DNA of 64,000 bases. Source: Muricea muricata. Taxonomy: Eukaryota > Cnidaria > Anthozoa > Malacalcyonacea > Plexauridae. Position 1 is the first letter of the stretch; the number at the start of each line of letters is the position of its first letter. Positions 49,621 to 62,981 of the stretch are shown here, in pieces. The notes under the pieces are model-generated. The model had not been told where the DNA came from. It searched no databases and saw only the letters and a program-made list of their open reading frames with translations. The stretch is from the NCBI GenBank assembly GCA_963855995.1, contig OY979718.1:45362059-45426058 (forward strand), in the 5' to 3' direction. Both the position numbers and the translations under genes were made by a program.

Positions 49621-52600
49621 ATGAATGGTTTAATCGTCCTCGTGTTTCTGTTGGTTTTGCGTGCCGAAGTGGATTGTATGACCAAGAATGGCAAGACAAC
49701 GTGTTCACAGCTTACAAGTGTCAGTCAAAATGTCCCACAGACTTTACTCTTGAGGAATCCTGTTGAAGGTTTGCGAATAATGATTTTCAAACAACACTCG
49801 CTTCACGCGACGTTAGCGTCGCTCTAAACTTCACCGGTGTAAATGGGACTATGATTATCATGGTTTTTGTTACATGATTTCGATAGCGGCTGTTTGTCTT
49901 TTAGGTCATAATTTAGAAATATGTCCAAGTAATTTGACGTGTTGTTCGAAGCAAATGGAGAATGAATTGTACACGAGAAGCAGCAGGGTACTTGAGAGTG
50001 CGGTAGACAAGCAACTGAATGCTACACATCATTTTCTAACAACACAGGCGTCCCTATTTGATGGTAAGTCGCTGGGGGATTACGAGATTTTACTGCATAG
50101 ATATTGTCGGCTTTTGTAACAAGGCAATGCATTCGAATAGGCCGTACTAATGCCTTTAGCGTCATTGTTGTACTTATACATCATAAATACTTTAGTATTT
50201 AGAATTTTAAATCAGTATTTTGTTTGTCGTGTTTTGGCGCTCAGTACACAGTCCCGTTTATCAACAGCGAAAATCGTAGTTTCCGCATTATAGGTTATGC
50301 GAGAGCCATGCCTTTGTTTCACAATCATTTTCCACAATAATCGTCTTTTGAAACTGTTTCTCAATTTGGCGTTCGAACTAATCGAGCGTCCCCAATATGA
50401 CCGAGATTATTAATGTGGAATCTTGCCGCTGCAAGCATGCCGTGGGTACGATTGTCTATTTGAAATTTCATTAAACGATAAGTTGTCAGTCACTCATCGA
50501 AATATCATCGTTCAATTAACTTTGATGGCAAAATGATTCCACAGCATGTTCTAGGTATATTAGCGGACAACACCGCGAAAGCCACAAATGAACGTCAATG
50601 AACAATGAATTTCCTGTGCTTCGTGGATTATTCTTAATCCTTGTACCTGTGTATTTAGACACAATATGCAATGTCGGTGTTTATATCAAATAAGCCCTCG
50701 TGAGAATCTTGTACTGATCCGGCACTATTCACTGGTTAGATGTACAGAAAGCAAATGCCGACTATCAGATTGTTATGGTTCATCGGTTTTATGAAAGGTG
50801 TACTGCAGAAGACATGTTCTTAGACATGTTATCATATAAAGACAAACATTTGGCAAAATACATATCATTTTTTTGTCTTCAGGACACATATTTGATTCGA
50901 AAATATGCTGATATAGATTGAGGGAAAGTAACATGATTTTAAAACCCAATTACAAAGGTTTCCGATGACCGTTGCTTATTGAAGTTTTACAATTCCAACC
51001 ACGCTGTCAACATTCCCTGTTGCTTATACTCAAAATAAATATTGTAAAAACTTAACAATTGCTTTTAACGAACAGTAAGTTGCATTATAAAAATACTGTG
51101 TTTAAAGCGCATAGCACCTCTGCTTCCCATGACCATTTTCCTTTCGATTTAAATATGAATTTTACGAGAGGTTTTGGCGTCCGGATTCAATTTCGATGGC
51201 ACAATGACAATCGTAATCATGTTCACTCGCACTAGTCTATGTTTATAATTGAAATCATTTGTACAGTGTGGCCAATGTCAAAGTCACAAAGACGGTAATG
51301 AAAATAATTTCATTTAACATGGCTCGTGCAACAACATATTTGTGTTCGCATATAATAATATCAAATAAATCGAGAGAATTAGAACAGGAAGATTATGAGA
51401 AGTTTACCCCATTTACTGTACTGTAGTTTTGGCACAGCATTAACATATTATGCCTCTTTGTGACTGAAATTTATTTGCAAATTACATGTGTATGAAGCTG
51501 TTTATTCTATTGTTTCAACATCAGGCCACAGATGGTTCTTATGAATTCAAGGAAAAAAGGTTGGGGGTGCCAAATAAGGTTATAAATTAGTCCAATCCCA
51601 ATTACTTGCAATGGCAGTGTTAATAACAATTAGTTATTATTTTGTTTAAGCAAGATGGGTCTGTGTCTATTTTAGTGCCTCGCCGAAATATATCTAGTCG
51701 AGTAATTTATAAAATGTCGCCTTGGCATTCTATATAGCTTATTTCACAAAGCATTGTTCTGTTTTTATACTGTACTCTCAGCATTACTATTAGATTTATT
51801 TCATAAAGCATTGTTCTATATACTACGCTGTACTCTTAGTATCAGATTTATTTCATGAAGCATTGTTCTATACATATATATAGATATATATGGGTACTCT
51901 TGGCTTTAAGTAGATTTATATTATAAAGCATTGTTCTGTTTGATATGCATAGTACTGTTGGCATTAGATTAATTTCATCAAGCAGTGTTTTATATATATA
52001 CACTGTACTCTTGGCCTTAGAATACCTTTATTTCACAAAGCATCGTTTTGTATATCCACTGTAGACTTGGCATTATCTGTCAATTTTACCTAGCAATATA
52101 TCTCGAAAAACGTGTAAAATATTTGACATTGCATTGTTCATTGTAGAATGTTTCAGTATTCTTGGCATTAGTTTTGTCTATATAGTGGAATAACGAAACA
52201 CAAATTAGGTTTCTGCTTTAGTATGAGCTATAAATATGGTCTCTTCATTTTACGGATGACGTGTTTGCATATCAGATTTCTGTTGTGTACAATCTTGTTT
52301 AACATTCGCCTCGGGCAAAGTTGCAATTTTTTCTGGAGAGCAGCCAACATGAAATTTCAATGTTTTACTTTTTTGCGTACTCATTCAAATAAAAGTATAT
52401 TTAGTAACAAAATGGTTAATACAAGGAAACTTTTTTTGTAAATACATTGCTAATTTGAGCGCAGGAAACACTGCATTTCTTGAATTGAAGGTTGTGAGGT
52501 TAGAGTATGAGAATATTTACCTACACTGTTTGCCAGACCTTATGCGCCCACTATTTTTTATTTAAACGCGCAATCGTTGACGGCGTCAAATCCTTGCATC

Positions 52601-55600
52601 CAAACGAACCTCTTCATCCAAATAACTCAAGCGGTTCATCCGTCTTCCTCGTGAGTTTATATATAATGCGTGTTTTTTTATTTAAACTATTTCACACTCC
52701 AGCTATAGCTACTTCAATGACTGAGGATCTGGCTTAAAAATTTGACTAGATTCACTTATATACAGTATATAATTGTATACATACTGTGGATAGGTAGATA
52801 CAAAATATATAGCATTGTGCTGTCCCGGTTATCACCGTAATAGGGCTTTGTGGCAAATCCTGAACTTGGCCACAGGATTTAGGGTTGCATTGTGAAGTGG
52901 CTAGAGGTGTGAAAATGCAAGAAACGAGCAATGCGATTGTCCCACCCAATCCTAGAATTATGTAAAGCTAATTAGAAAAATATTGTTCTGATAAATTATG
53001 GGCAGGTGGTGATGGGAAACTTCTTATTTTCAGCCATAAGCAGTACCCATCCTTTGCACGCTTAATATTTACAGTTTACAACTTTATGAAGAACAACCGG
53101 GGAGTGGACAGCGTGGTTGATTGTAATATGGTTTGAGTTGTTAACCGAGTTTGGTTTGTTGTGCAAGTTGGAATATTTTCTCATGATGTTGCAGGTGGGG
53201 AAAAGAAAGGATGAATACTAGAAGCTAAGACGGTGGGGACGGCGAGGATAGAGAATTTTCGAAGAAATAAGTTGATGTTGTGCGGCTGTGTCTGAAAAGT
53301 GACCATAGCAGTGGCTTAGAGCAGGGTATTTGAAAAGAGTACAGAGTTAGCAAGGTCATTTGTTAGTAGTTTTCTGTTGGTACAGGGGAAGCTTGAAGAT
53401 GGTCGGATGGGGTTAGAGAAGCAAGTCTGAAGTGGACTGATGCATGTGTGGTAATAGGAGGTTCCAGATGAAGTTAGAGGGTAAAAGGGGAGAAATGTAG
53501 GAATCTGGTGCGATAGGAACATAATCGTTCAGGTAAAACTGTGCTGTATCAAAAAGGTTGGAAGTTAGCCGTTTGATTTCAGGGCACCGGCCCTGAAATA
53601 AAATGAGGCTAAAGGAACTGGAGAACGAAAGATTGCTTCAAGAAAGATTGATGCATTGCTATTTGTATGGAGTCGAGTGGGGTTATGACTTGGACTGTTA
53701 AAAGGGTATTTGAAGCATTAAGGTGTTCGGAATACTCTGAATGGCATTCAGCCAACTGCGTGAAATAAGATTTTATCTTTATTTGTAAAAGTGCTTGTAA
53801 GTTTCTATTCCATAAGGCCGAAGCTAAGCTATTTATCGCGTTTGTAATGAGAATGTCAACTGCACTTTCAAAAGAAATATATTATTTCAGTATAATTCAC
53901 CTCCAATATTAGCATTCCAGAGTAATATATTTAATCAAGTCCTCTCTTGACCTAATAGCCATTGGATTGCCTATGAAGTGTACATAAATGTAAACCGTCA
54001 AAAATATGTCTATATTGCTACCTCCTAAAGTCGTATCCAAAAGTTGCACATTTTCCGAACAGATAAAGAAAGGCTTGCCCTGCACGCAGCATCTGAATAT
54101 AACCACCAATGACCTGCAGTTAATGTGATATTATCTATAAATTTCAAGTACTTCCGTAACTTGTAAGCATACTATATTTGGCTTCCCGTTCAAAACTGCA
54201 GCCGTGGCTGGAGAGGCATCATCACCCCAACCCAACGCCACTATCTTCCTGAAGTGTTAGAAAAACGTAATTTGTTGGCAAAAAAGGTCCCATTCTTTAT
54301 TCAGTAAACCTGGGTTGATGCTTTCAAGCCGATCTCTTAAAAACTTCCTGACTGCAGAAAAAAAACGTATGTGCAACAGATGCATGTACAGAAATGCAAG
54401 TATACGAAAATACACGTACCTATGCAGCACTCTTCCAAGTAAATCAAATATTTCGTGACAAGCAGCCCAATACTTTACACAAAGAAATCTTTTTGGAGCA
54501 TTTCGACTCCCGCAAAGTGTAATATTCCTCTTGATTATGAATAACGTTTGCATGACGTCAACCGTGCAAATCTTTTTATCAGGTTCTTATAACTTTCGTT
54601 CACGGTATAGTAAACAAGTGAATAAATGCAATCTTAGCACGTGTATCCTCAGGTTATATACTTGAGTGCCCGAACACCATCTCACCTGCATGTGGCGTGT
54701 GCTGCAGGCGTTTGTTGAGATGAGACTTTGCCCTTATATGATTATGAATTGGTATAATCTTCAGGGAGAGAGATACACATTATGGTATGACTTGAGATAA
54801 GTGCAAGATGTAAATTTTAAAATAATGTTAAACCATTGACAAAAAACGACCATATTGTGTTAAACCCTATTGTTTCCCCTATCTATTTCATATACAGTGC
54901 AAGAAATAGCTCAAAGCGTTCTCAAAGGAAAAATATTTTATATTACCTTACAGATTATATGAAGTATCTGCTAAATACCGGGAAACTCAAATGGCATGAG
55001 TTGCTTTTCAAGACCTACAAATCCACGTATCTACAGCACCGCCATATTTTCGACGAGTTTTTCTCGACCTTGCTTAAGTATTATAACAGTGGCGATGTCG
55101 ATCTCGAGCAGTCTTTCAATGTATTTTTCCAAAAGATTCAAAGTAAAATGTTCACGTTATTGGACAAAAATGGGGACAAAAAATTCCTAAATTGTACCTC
55201 GGAACGTATCCATGATATCAAACCATTCGGAAAATACCAGGACCAAATTACAAATCAGTTGAAACCATCTCTTGTTTATGCTCGCACATTTGTCGTGGCT
55301 CTTCAAACTGGTAGCAATATTACTGCATCGATTAATCGTTATCTGTCACGAAGTGAATGTAGAAAAGGATTTACTAATATTCAACACTGCTCCGTGTGCA
55401 AAGGTATACCAGATGCAAAGGTGTGTAATGCCACCTGCCATAATCTTCTTCTATCGTGTTTTGCGCTCAATCCACTCTTTGATACGTACTGGGATGATTT
55501 TTATCGTGGTATATACGAATTAAGTGCTGGACTAGAGGGGCAGTATGACATTGAAGCTATAGTTGGACAACTGGGTTACGAAATCTCCAGCGCCATCATG

Positions 55601-58600
55601 GTATTTCAGAATAATTTTGTGCAAGTTTTAAACAAGGTTTGTGTGCTGTGATTTTTATCGCCACTTTCTTCAAGCCTTTGTATTATATATGCTTTTCAAG
55701 GCTTTCATAAGATTTGGGATTACATGTATACATATATTTTATTTTTAGGCACAAACGTTATGTCCGGCTGGAAGCAGGAAGAAGCGAGCTATAGATAAAA
55801 GCGGAAGTGACTTGTACTTAGAAGGAGAACGAGCTAGAAGAAGTCCAGATTTAATTTCACTTTCGTCCGTAAAACAACGACCGCCATCTCTTGACACGTA
55901 GGTGTATTTATGTCGTTCACGTGAATTCCACGCGCTGAAAGTGTCAATATCTTATCTTTATTACGCTTACCGCCCGTGTATTTCGACTGGATCAGGTGTG
56001 AAAGGTCGAATTTGAATTTTGTATATTGAGCTTCGATATATAAGAGTAACCTGTGCCCAGAACTAAGCAACATAATAATGCCATTTATTCGAGCGAAATT
56101 AGACCGAGGTTTAAATAAGTCACGATAACGTTGGTATAAACTTACGATTTTTTTGTACCTACGTAAACCGCTGCTTTTTAAGCCCAGGCTTTGGACAGCC
56201 AATTTTAACCCTTTTCGACTCAAATTTTAGGGTTTCCAAACTAGGTTGTTTTCAAACTAGGTTGTGCTAACGCATTCTTTATACAGTGTGAGAGAATGAG
56301 GAATATGCATCTTAATTAATTAAGTGCACGGTTTTTTCTACTTATTCAATGACTTGACAAAGTAATAGTAAGATTTGACCATAACACAATTTACAGGAAA
56401 TTGCCAAGCGAAGGGACGTGTTTTCATGCAACAGTCTTTCAGTAATTTCTTGAAGGTGAGAGGTTTCAAGTTGGTTGAGACCTCGTTATCATAGATAATT
56501 GTATACTCTCGTTAATGATTTTGATAATTTTGACTAAGGGAATATTTGTGAATAAGGACTTTAGCGAACAACAAAGGTAGTTGTGCGGATTCAAGACAAT
56601 AAACGAAAATTAAAAGAAAACTGATAGAATCTTCAAATCTGATATTAGGGATCTGATTACATGGCCCTGAATTAACAGAATATTCAAATATAATGTTTAA
56701 GTCAGTTGCATCTTGTTGAGACCACCCCTTTGCAGCTTCTTGGCTTTGGTTAAAGGTGGAACTATAGTGCTTCGATACTTTACTGCATTCAAAATACAAG
56801 ATGGGGTCGAGTGAAAAAGACAAGTGACTGCCAAACGCCTTAGTAGCATGCATTTAAACTTTCAAACGAAAGCAACTCCTTGATGATTTTCTTCTGTTAT
56901 TTATGCATATATGTTTCCGACTGATTTAGGTAACTTTAAAAACGATAATGTTCGAAACTTATTAAGCATATTTTCACTCGTACAAATTATTGGCTGCAAG
57001 GTGCGGTTGTGCTGTATCAAATATGTATTAAATAAATTACGTTTGAGGGGATTCATCTTGAGCTCAAATTAGTACTCTGAAAATACGGGAAAAGGCAAGT
57101 TCGGGGCTCGCATTCGTGCCACCATATAACTCGCCTGTATTTTTTAAAGGTTGCCACTCATTCTATTTCATTATTAAACTTAGGTTTACAACAGCCTTCC
57201 AGAAGGAACTGACTGTTATGAAAGATGTGTGGAAATATCTACCCCAGAAAATTTGTGGTGGGCAAACTTTTGTTGCTCGTGGTATTAATGAAAGTTGTTG
57301 GAATGGAAAAGAAATGCAAAAGTAGGTTTTGACAATACCAACTTAGTTATGTCAGTGCAAATAAGGCAAATATACAACATATTTAAGAGGGTCCTCGCTG
57401 AAAATATTCTGAATATCTTATATCATCCCTTTTGAAACAATTCTGCAATGGTGCTGATAATATATTTTTAGCAGTTTGAAGAACTTGTTGATAACTCATT
57501 GACCGACTTGCTATAACATGAGAGATTTTGGCATTAACTGCCACACAAAGTAAAAACTGTCACCAAAGCGAAACCATATATAGCTTCTAAATATTGCGCT
57601 AATTAGTGAGTGGTATACATCGTTTTCATTCGACGTCACAGCTGGAATGTTAGTGTATTAGAAACGACATAATTTAATTAGATTACTTTGTTAGTTACAC
57701 TAATATGATCGTTATATGTTTTTTAATCCGAATTGTCTTTTCTTGTATCCCTACAACTGTCTGACTCCCGTGCTAACTGCATTTTCCTCGTCCAACTGGT
57801 GCAATTCCTTCATTTGATATGTCACATTTATAATACGAGGGGCCGTGTGAAATTTATAATGATGAGTTGCATGTAACTCGGTTACAAACTTTCCTGATTG
57901 TATTTATCTGTTATAATCACGCAAATGTTTGTAACTGATTACATCAAATGTCGTTTAGAAAAGTTTGCATCCATGTGATATGGATACTCTGGAAAGTTTA
58001 ACTGGGTATAAACCATACAGGAATTTCTGTAACGATACAAAAATATAGATTAAACTATTTTTATAGGAATTCTAGGAAAGTTCCGAATATTAAAGTGGAT
58101 GCTGGTGATGACGTTTCGGGACAGTTAATTGTTCAGCAGTTAATGAAATTACGTGATGTAATTGGAAATGCACTAAAAAATTCCGCCAAGGATGATGATG
58201 ATAATGAGGATACTGGTGGTAGTGTTGATAGCGGCAGTGGTTCTGGATCTGCAAGTGGTGTAGAGTCTGGTGATGGTGATTCAATTACATCATTTGTGGG
58301 CAACGTGGTGGTTACGCGTCCTTCGCCATCTACTAAGCAATTGCTTCTAATAACAACAGATGAAAGTGTGACGTCCACTGATGACCCCGATGATACAGAA
58401 GGCTCTGGTAGAACGCCATATAACCAGTACACTACAAATGTGCCATCGATAAAAATAACAGATGATGAAGATTCAGATCCAGAGTCTGGTTCTGGAAATG
58501 ACACGAAGATAGATTTGCCCATTTACAATGACGACCAACCCACCTTTGTTGTGCCAACAAATATCGCTAAAACAACGGGTCAGAATAAAATTTTCGGTGG

Positions 58601-58694
58601 TACTATCGAATCTTCGGACAGTGGTTCTTGTAATAACTTAATATCATACGTTTTCGTACTACTTGTTACACTTGTAGGCTTCATGAGTATGTAA
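49621..58694 (+). CDS. Glypican, GPI-anchored heparan sulfate proteoglycan, six coding exons
   Basis: Exons 49621-49768, 49905-50063, 54954-55636, 55749-55897, 57184-57321 and 58067-58694 join in phases 1, 1, 0, 2 and 2 to give 634 residues. The N-terminal signal peptide is MNGLIVLVFLLVLRA. Fourteen cysteines follow in the glypican pattern (CSQ; ICPSNLTCC; one in LNCTS; SECRK; HCSVC; VCNATCHNLLLSC; LCPAG; KICGG; ESCWNG). RKKR in exon 4 fits a furin-type convertase site. The last exon has clustered Ser-Gly sites with acidic neighbours (SGSGSGSASG, EGSG, ESGSG) for heparan sulfate. It ends with a hydrophobic GPI signal (SSDSGSCNN, then ISYVFVLLVTLVGF). Glypicans shape Wnt, Hedgehog, BMP and FGF gradients at the cell surface. 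The DVWKYLP/SCWNGKE region looks closer to the GPC1/2/4/6 group than to GPC3/5, an inference by eye. Confidence 0.95.
50064..54953. other. Glypican intron 2
   Basis: 4.9 kb between exons 2 and 3. Apart from the tandem repeat at 51.7-52.2 kb there is no recognised element. The small introns 55898-57183 and 57322-58066 likewise contain nothing I can identify. Confidence 0.55.
51718..52170. repeat. Degenerate tandem repeat, about 70-80-bp unit, in glypican intron 2
   Basis: About six copies of a unit close to TTGGCATTAGATTTATTTCA, then TAAAGCATTGTTCTGTATAT and ACTGTACTC. Copies differ by indels in the AT-rich part. Confidence 0.75.
54954..55636 (+). CDS. Glypican exon 3 (core N-lobe and cysteine cluster)
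   Basis: The largest exon of the gene, 228 codons, starts after TTACAG and ends at AACAAG before gtttgt. It holds FGKYQDQITNQLKPSLVYAR, RSECRKGFTNIQHCSVCKG and CNATCHNLLLSC. The open frame extends upstream to 54836, but that part is intron, because phase from exon 2 fits only the acceptor at 54953. Confidence 0.93.
58067..58694 (+). CDS. Glypican last exon (glycosaminoglycan sites and GPI signal)
   Basis: The exon begins after TTTATAG and ends at TAA 58692-58694. It is strongly acidic and Ser/Gly/Thr-rich, with at least three clusters of possible GAG attachment sites, then a Cys and a 15-20-residue hydrophobic tail typical of a GPI-transfer signal. The opposite-strand open frame is a shadow of the repeats. 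Confidence 0.93.
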
Positions 58695-60640
58695 TTTAAA
58701 CCTTGAACACATTTAGCGGTTTCATAGCCCGCAACCGCTCTTAATTGGTTAACCTGTATTTGTGAACGCATTTTATAAAATATGCCTGAAATATTCGAGT
58801 AGCGCGATACAGATTATTTTAATGGTATGAATGTTGTCGCCGGACCTTCCCCCTCCCCCTTGTTAACAACCTATAAATGATAACCTGAGTATCAGACACA
58901 AAAGACGCATTTTATTTTTTTGATTAGCTAATTAATTAATAATTAGATTTCGAGCTCGAGATTTCTATGCGGTTATAGTTGATGAGGGCGAAGCCCGTGG
59001 GTGAAGCCCTGATGAGGGTGACCCCAAAACAAACGCTTTGTTTTACGTTTATTTCCGTTGACGTTTGGGCTCGTAAACGTCTTATTTCGTAATTACAACT
59101 TTGACGTTTGCACGCCCAAATAGTTGAAGTTTGCACTAGGATATTGCGATTTACAAGAGTAATTCAAGTACATAAGGCAGGTGTATGATATTAACGTATC
59201 AAAGTGATGAAGAATTATTTAAAATGTTTTTTCAATTCATTTAAGATGACATAAAGAGTTAAAACAAGCGAGCAAACGTGTAATTTACGCGCCCAAACGT
59301 CTGTCAAATAAACATAAAACAAAACGTCTGATTGGTTCACGGTAGATTGCAAATGCTATTATTGTCAGTTTTGTGCCTGTCACAAAGTCCCGAGACAGGG
59401 GGACTTCTTTGGGAGGAAAATGCGGGAAATGATACGTTGTCGTTTTTCTGCAATTAAATTTTTGTAAATCATCTGCTGAAGAACGGTATGTTGTATGTCG
59501 AAAACGTTATATTTCCGAACGTTTTTTTTTCTTTGACCCACGCCACACGGTTAAGCGTCAGCACTCGTACTAGGAAGCCATCAGAAATTTTTGCGCCTCT
59601 GCTTGTCTTTTTTTGAAAGGATCTGTATTCTAAAATATTTTTATATTACAATTTTTTATTATGAAAAAAATTAGCAACTTTATATAAACAAAGTCATGAA
59701 CTTTATGAACAAAATTAGTTTTTCTGGATAAATAGGCAAGCTTAGACGCTCTTGTCAGATGTGTAAAAAGTAAATGCGGGTTAACTACGCACTGTATAAT
59801 AGCGGAAAAGGTAATGTCGATGAAACCGCTAAAATGTATCAGATTTCTTTTCATCACTGAAAGCAGTCATTTGAGTATCCAGGAAACTCGATGAATTGTG
59901 TAGCAATAATGTTGTATATATGCTACGAACGCCACAAAACAGATCTTCATTATTTTTGTTAGGTTAGATATAGGCTATCAAACTCTTTGTGGCAAAAATA
60001 GATTTAAACCAATAACTAACTGAGGACAATGTGTGAATAGTTGCGTCCATACTTAATTTACTTATTTTGTAAAATTTGACATGTATTTCAGTAATAAAAA
60101 ATTGCAAATGTTGTATTGTTCTTTAATTATGCCTATCTCTATTTTGCGTCGTTAAAAGGGGCAGTATTACGCTATTTTCACTAATTAGGCGTTATTTTGG
60201 CCAAACTGTATTAATACATATTTACACGAGCGATTTTTACTGCGATTTTTTCCTTTTCAAGGTTGTGAAAATGTCGATGGTTTACAAATGTTCCAAGTTA
60301 GGATGTTTCATAACAACACGAGTGCGTAATCAACTCTTTCACGTCCTTCAAAAGGAGAAAATTGCAACTAAAATTGCAGTTAAAATCTCCTGTGTTGATA
60401 TACGTCACCATACTTACCTGTGTGGATGGTTAGGTGCAGATGGTTAGGTGTTACTTGGATTCACGTCCGAGTCATGTAAATCTGTACAGCGAGGGCCTGA
60501 CCAACAAAGTGATATTTTACTGAAATTCACCACTCCAAGTAAATAAATCCCCCGTCCGTTCTAACCACCTCCACACGGTAATTTTAAATTAATAGCGTAA
60601 CAGATAACAGCACAAAGGACAAAAAACAATTACTTAGCTG
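58695..60640. other. Downstream of glypican, no gene recognised
   Basis: AT-rich non-coding sequence including the glypican 3' UTR. The words GTTTGGGCTCGTAAACGTC and TTTGCACGCCCAAATAG near 59060-59120, with CGCCCAAACGTCTGTC near 59290, suggest short inverted pieces, but no element boundary can be set. Confidence 0.4.
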
Positions 60641-61495
60641 TCGCCGGGAACTATACCCAATTGCTCAAGCTAGGCTGTCGTTAAAACGAATTAGCAAAGG
60701 GAGCACACCCAATTGCTAAGCTGTTGCAAAATTTAAATTAGCAAAGGGACTACACCCAATTTCTAAGCTGTCATTAAAATAAAATAGCGAAGGACAATAC
60801 CCAAATGCTAAGCTGTCACCACATTAAATTTAGAAAAGAGACCACACCCAGTGCTAAAGTCCGGCGCAAACTAGAGCTATCAGCTGAGCTGAGCGTCAGT
60901 CGTGAAAGTTGGCGCAAGCTGTTTTCTGAAGTGTGCGGTGTCATATCTGTGATTTTCGCCACGATTGCTATCGGCGTCGGACATTCAACATGTTCAATGA
61001 TTTTGTGCACGAATGAACATTTCTTCACAGTGTGCGCGCACACTGAGCTGACAGCTCGGTAATCGATGCCAATGCGCATGCTTTTTATCACTTATTTCAT
61101 CGAGTCAAGATGAAGAATGTTGATGAAAGTCACGATTCTATCTCGTCAGAAGATAAAGAAATTTTGCTTTACCTTTTGTTACTGCGAAGAAGGTGAAGAC
61201 GCTTAAGAGCGGCTAATCGTAAGACGTAGGTAAAATCATGGGTTTCACGCCGCCAAGCACAAGCGTGAATTGAATTGCTAAGATCCCAAAACCTTCAGAC
61301 AATATCACCGATTGGACAGAGTGTCATTTTTTAAAAATTTCTAACGTTGGTATCACCATTAATCGTAAAGAAGGACACTCAACCATGTTGTGCTTTATAG
61401 CTCATCGAACGCCAACTTCAAATTAGCAAAGGGGCTACACCCAATGCTAAGCTGTCGTTAAAATAAAATTAGCACAGGGACCACACCCAATTGTA
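60640..61495. repeat. Interrupted tandem repeat, unit about 55 bp
   Basis: About five copies of AATTAGCAAAGGGACCACAC, then CCAATTGCTAAGCTGTCGTT lie at 60640-60855. Nearly two more lie at 61423-61495 after an unrelated 560-bp segment. That segment includes an 18-bp perfect palindrome, CAGTGTGCGCGCACACTG, at about 61028-61045. Confidence 0.75.
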
Positions 61496-61628
61496 TAATA
61501 TTTTCGGATGTTGTCTCTATTCTTGTATTTAATGTGACCTCGCACGCGTCTCGTAAACAACTATCTATTATGTTAATTAGTCGATTTATGAATATCAGTT
61601 ACTAACTGGGTGTGTCTTTCGCACTTAT

Positions 61629-62980
61629 ATAATTACATCACTATTTTTCTTTCCTGTCGAACTAAAACATAATCACCAATTTGTATCTCGCTCTTTTTTG
61701 CTTTTGGATGGTGTGCATAGTCTTTACTTCCTTCCATTCTTGTTATTTTATTGTCTCGAGCTTCTTTGTGTCGATCAATGATTTCTTTTTCGTTCCTATA
61801 TTGCAAAAGAAAACGATTTAGCTCTTGTCTCCATGGTCGTCGTCCTACTTCTGCCGTCTTCAGTGCCTTCCTCAACGGTTGCATGAACCTTTCTACCGTG
61901 GCGTTGCCTTGAGGCCTATAAAGTGTTGAGAATTTAGCTTGAATACCATGGGCCTTAAGGTACCGCACATACTCGTCTCCATTAAAGGGAAGACCATTGT
62001 CAGATATAATTGTGTCAGGTATTCCATGGACAGAGAAGATGTTGTCAAGTTTCGGAATTACTGTTGAAGCTCGTGTGGAATGAACAATCTCAACCTAAGG
62101 GAATCTGGAGTATCTATCCACAACGACTATGAGATACTCTGACGTATGTAGTGGACCATAGAAGTCAACGTGTACTGTTCTCCACGGTCCTCTGGCATTT
62201 CTGTCGAAAAAGTTCTGGGGGTTTCCGATTTCCCACTGCTTGACATGTTATACACTCTTTGATTGTGTCTTTTACTTGACCATCGAATTTTGGAAACCAT
62301 ATTTTTTCACAGATAAGTAATTTCGTCTTTTGGATTCCTAAATGCGATTCATGTACAATGTCTATTGCTCGTTGCTGTAAAACAGCAGGGATAACAATTC
62401 GTGTTCCTCTCAATATTATGCCTTGTGTAGTGGTAGTCAGTTCATTCTTTACTGCTTTGTGTGGTTTTATCGAGGGAGAATCCCATTTGTTCGTTTTAAT
62501 CGCTGTTAACGCAGCGTCGACATTGGTTACATCGAGTATTTCTTTTAAGGCCTTAGGGGCACTATCCTCAGTTACGAAATTAACGTATTGTTCTGTCATC
62601 TTCTCCTGTTTTCGCTTACTTTCGTTGGTAGGATGACGAGAAAGATAAACCGCAGGGTTGTTCGCACCCGACTTGTAGATGATTTTGAATGCATACGGGT
62701 GGAGGCGAAGTACCCATCATTCTATGCGTCCAGATGTTTTGGCTGTGCGCTGTCCATATATAATTTCCAGGGGTTTATGATCAGTTACTAAGGTAAATTT
62801 GCTTCCAAATGAGAATGGATGAAAATGTTCGACAGCCCAAACTAACGTCTCCTTTTCTGTCTGGGAATATCACTTTTCAGTGTCCGTCAATGCTCGGCTG
62901 GCGTACGCAGTAATTTGTTGGTTGTTAGTGTCACTGTTTTGTGGTTATGACTGATTTGTTTGTCAGTAACATGCTTTCGA
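61629..62980 (-). pseudogene. Gypsy pol remnant (RNase H plus integrase), left arm of an inverted duplication
   Basis: On the minus strand RNase H-like sequence (62980-62650: LTDTEK, ETLALVWAVEHFHPFSFG, VTDHKPLEIIYGQRT) runs into integrase (EKIWFPKFDGQVKDTIKECI, then TVHVDFYGPL, ISDNGLPFNGDEYV, GNATVERF). There is a frameshift near 62210 and an in-frame TAG in the RYSRFP*VEIV segment. The acidic triad residues are still visible. It ends near KIVM at 61633. Confidence 0.85.
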
Positions 62981-62981
62981 A

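Noticed and set aside
54836-54953. Upstream extension of the large glypican open frame as coding sequence
   Set aside because: Phase from exon 2 only fits the acceptor at 54953; the earlier part of the frame is intron.
56397-56455. Possible extra glypican exon between exons 4 and 5
   Set aside because: It has a good acceptor and donor but is 59 bp long. Read in phase from the preceding exon it hits TAA, while skipping it joins 55897 to 57184 in perfect phase.
58133-58522. Antisense open frame in the last glypican exon
   Set aside because: It mirrors the Ser/Gly/Asp-rich repeats of the sense strand.
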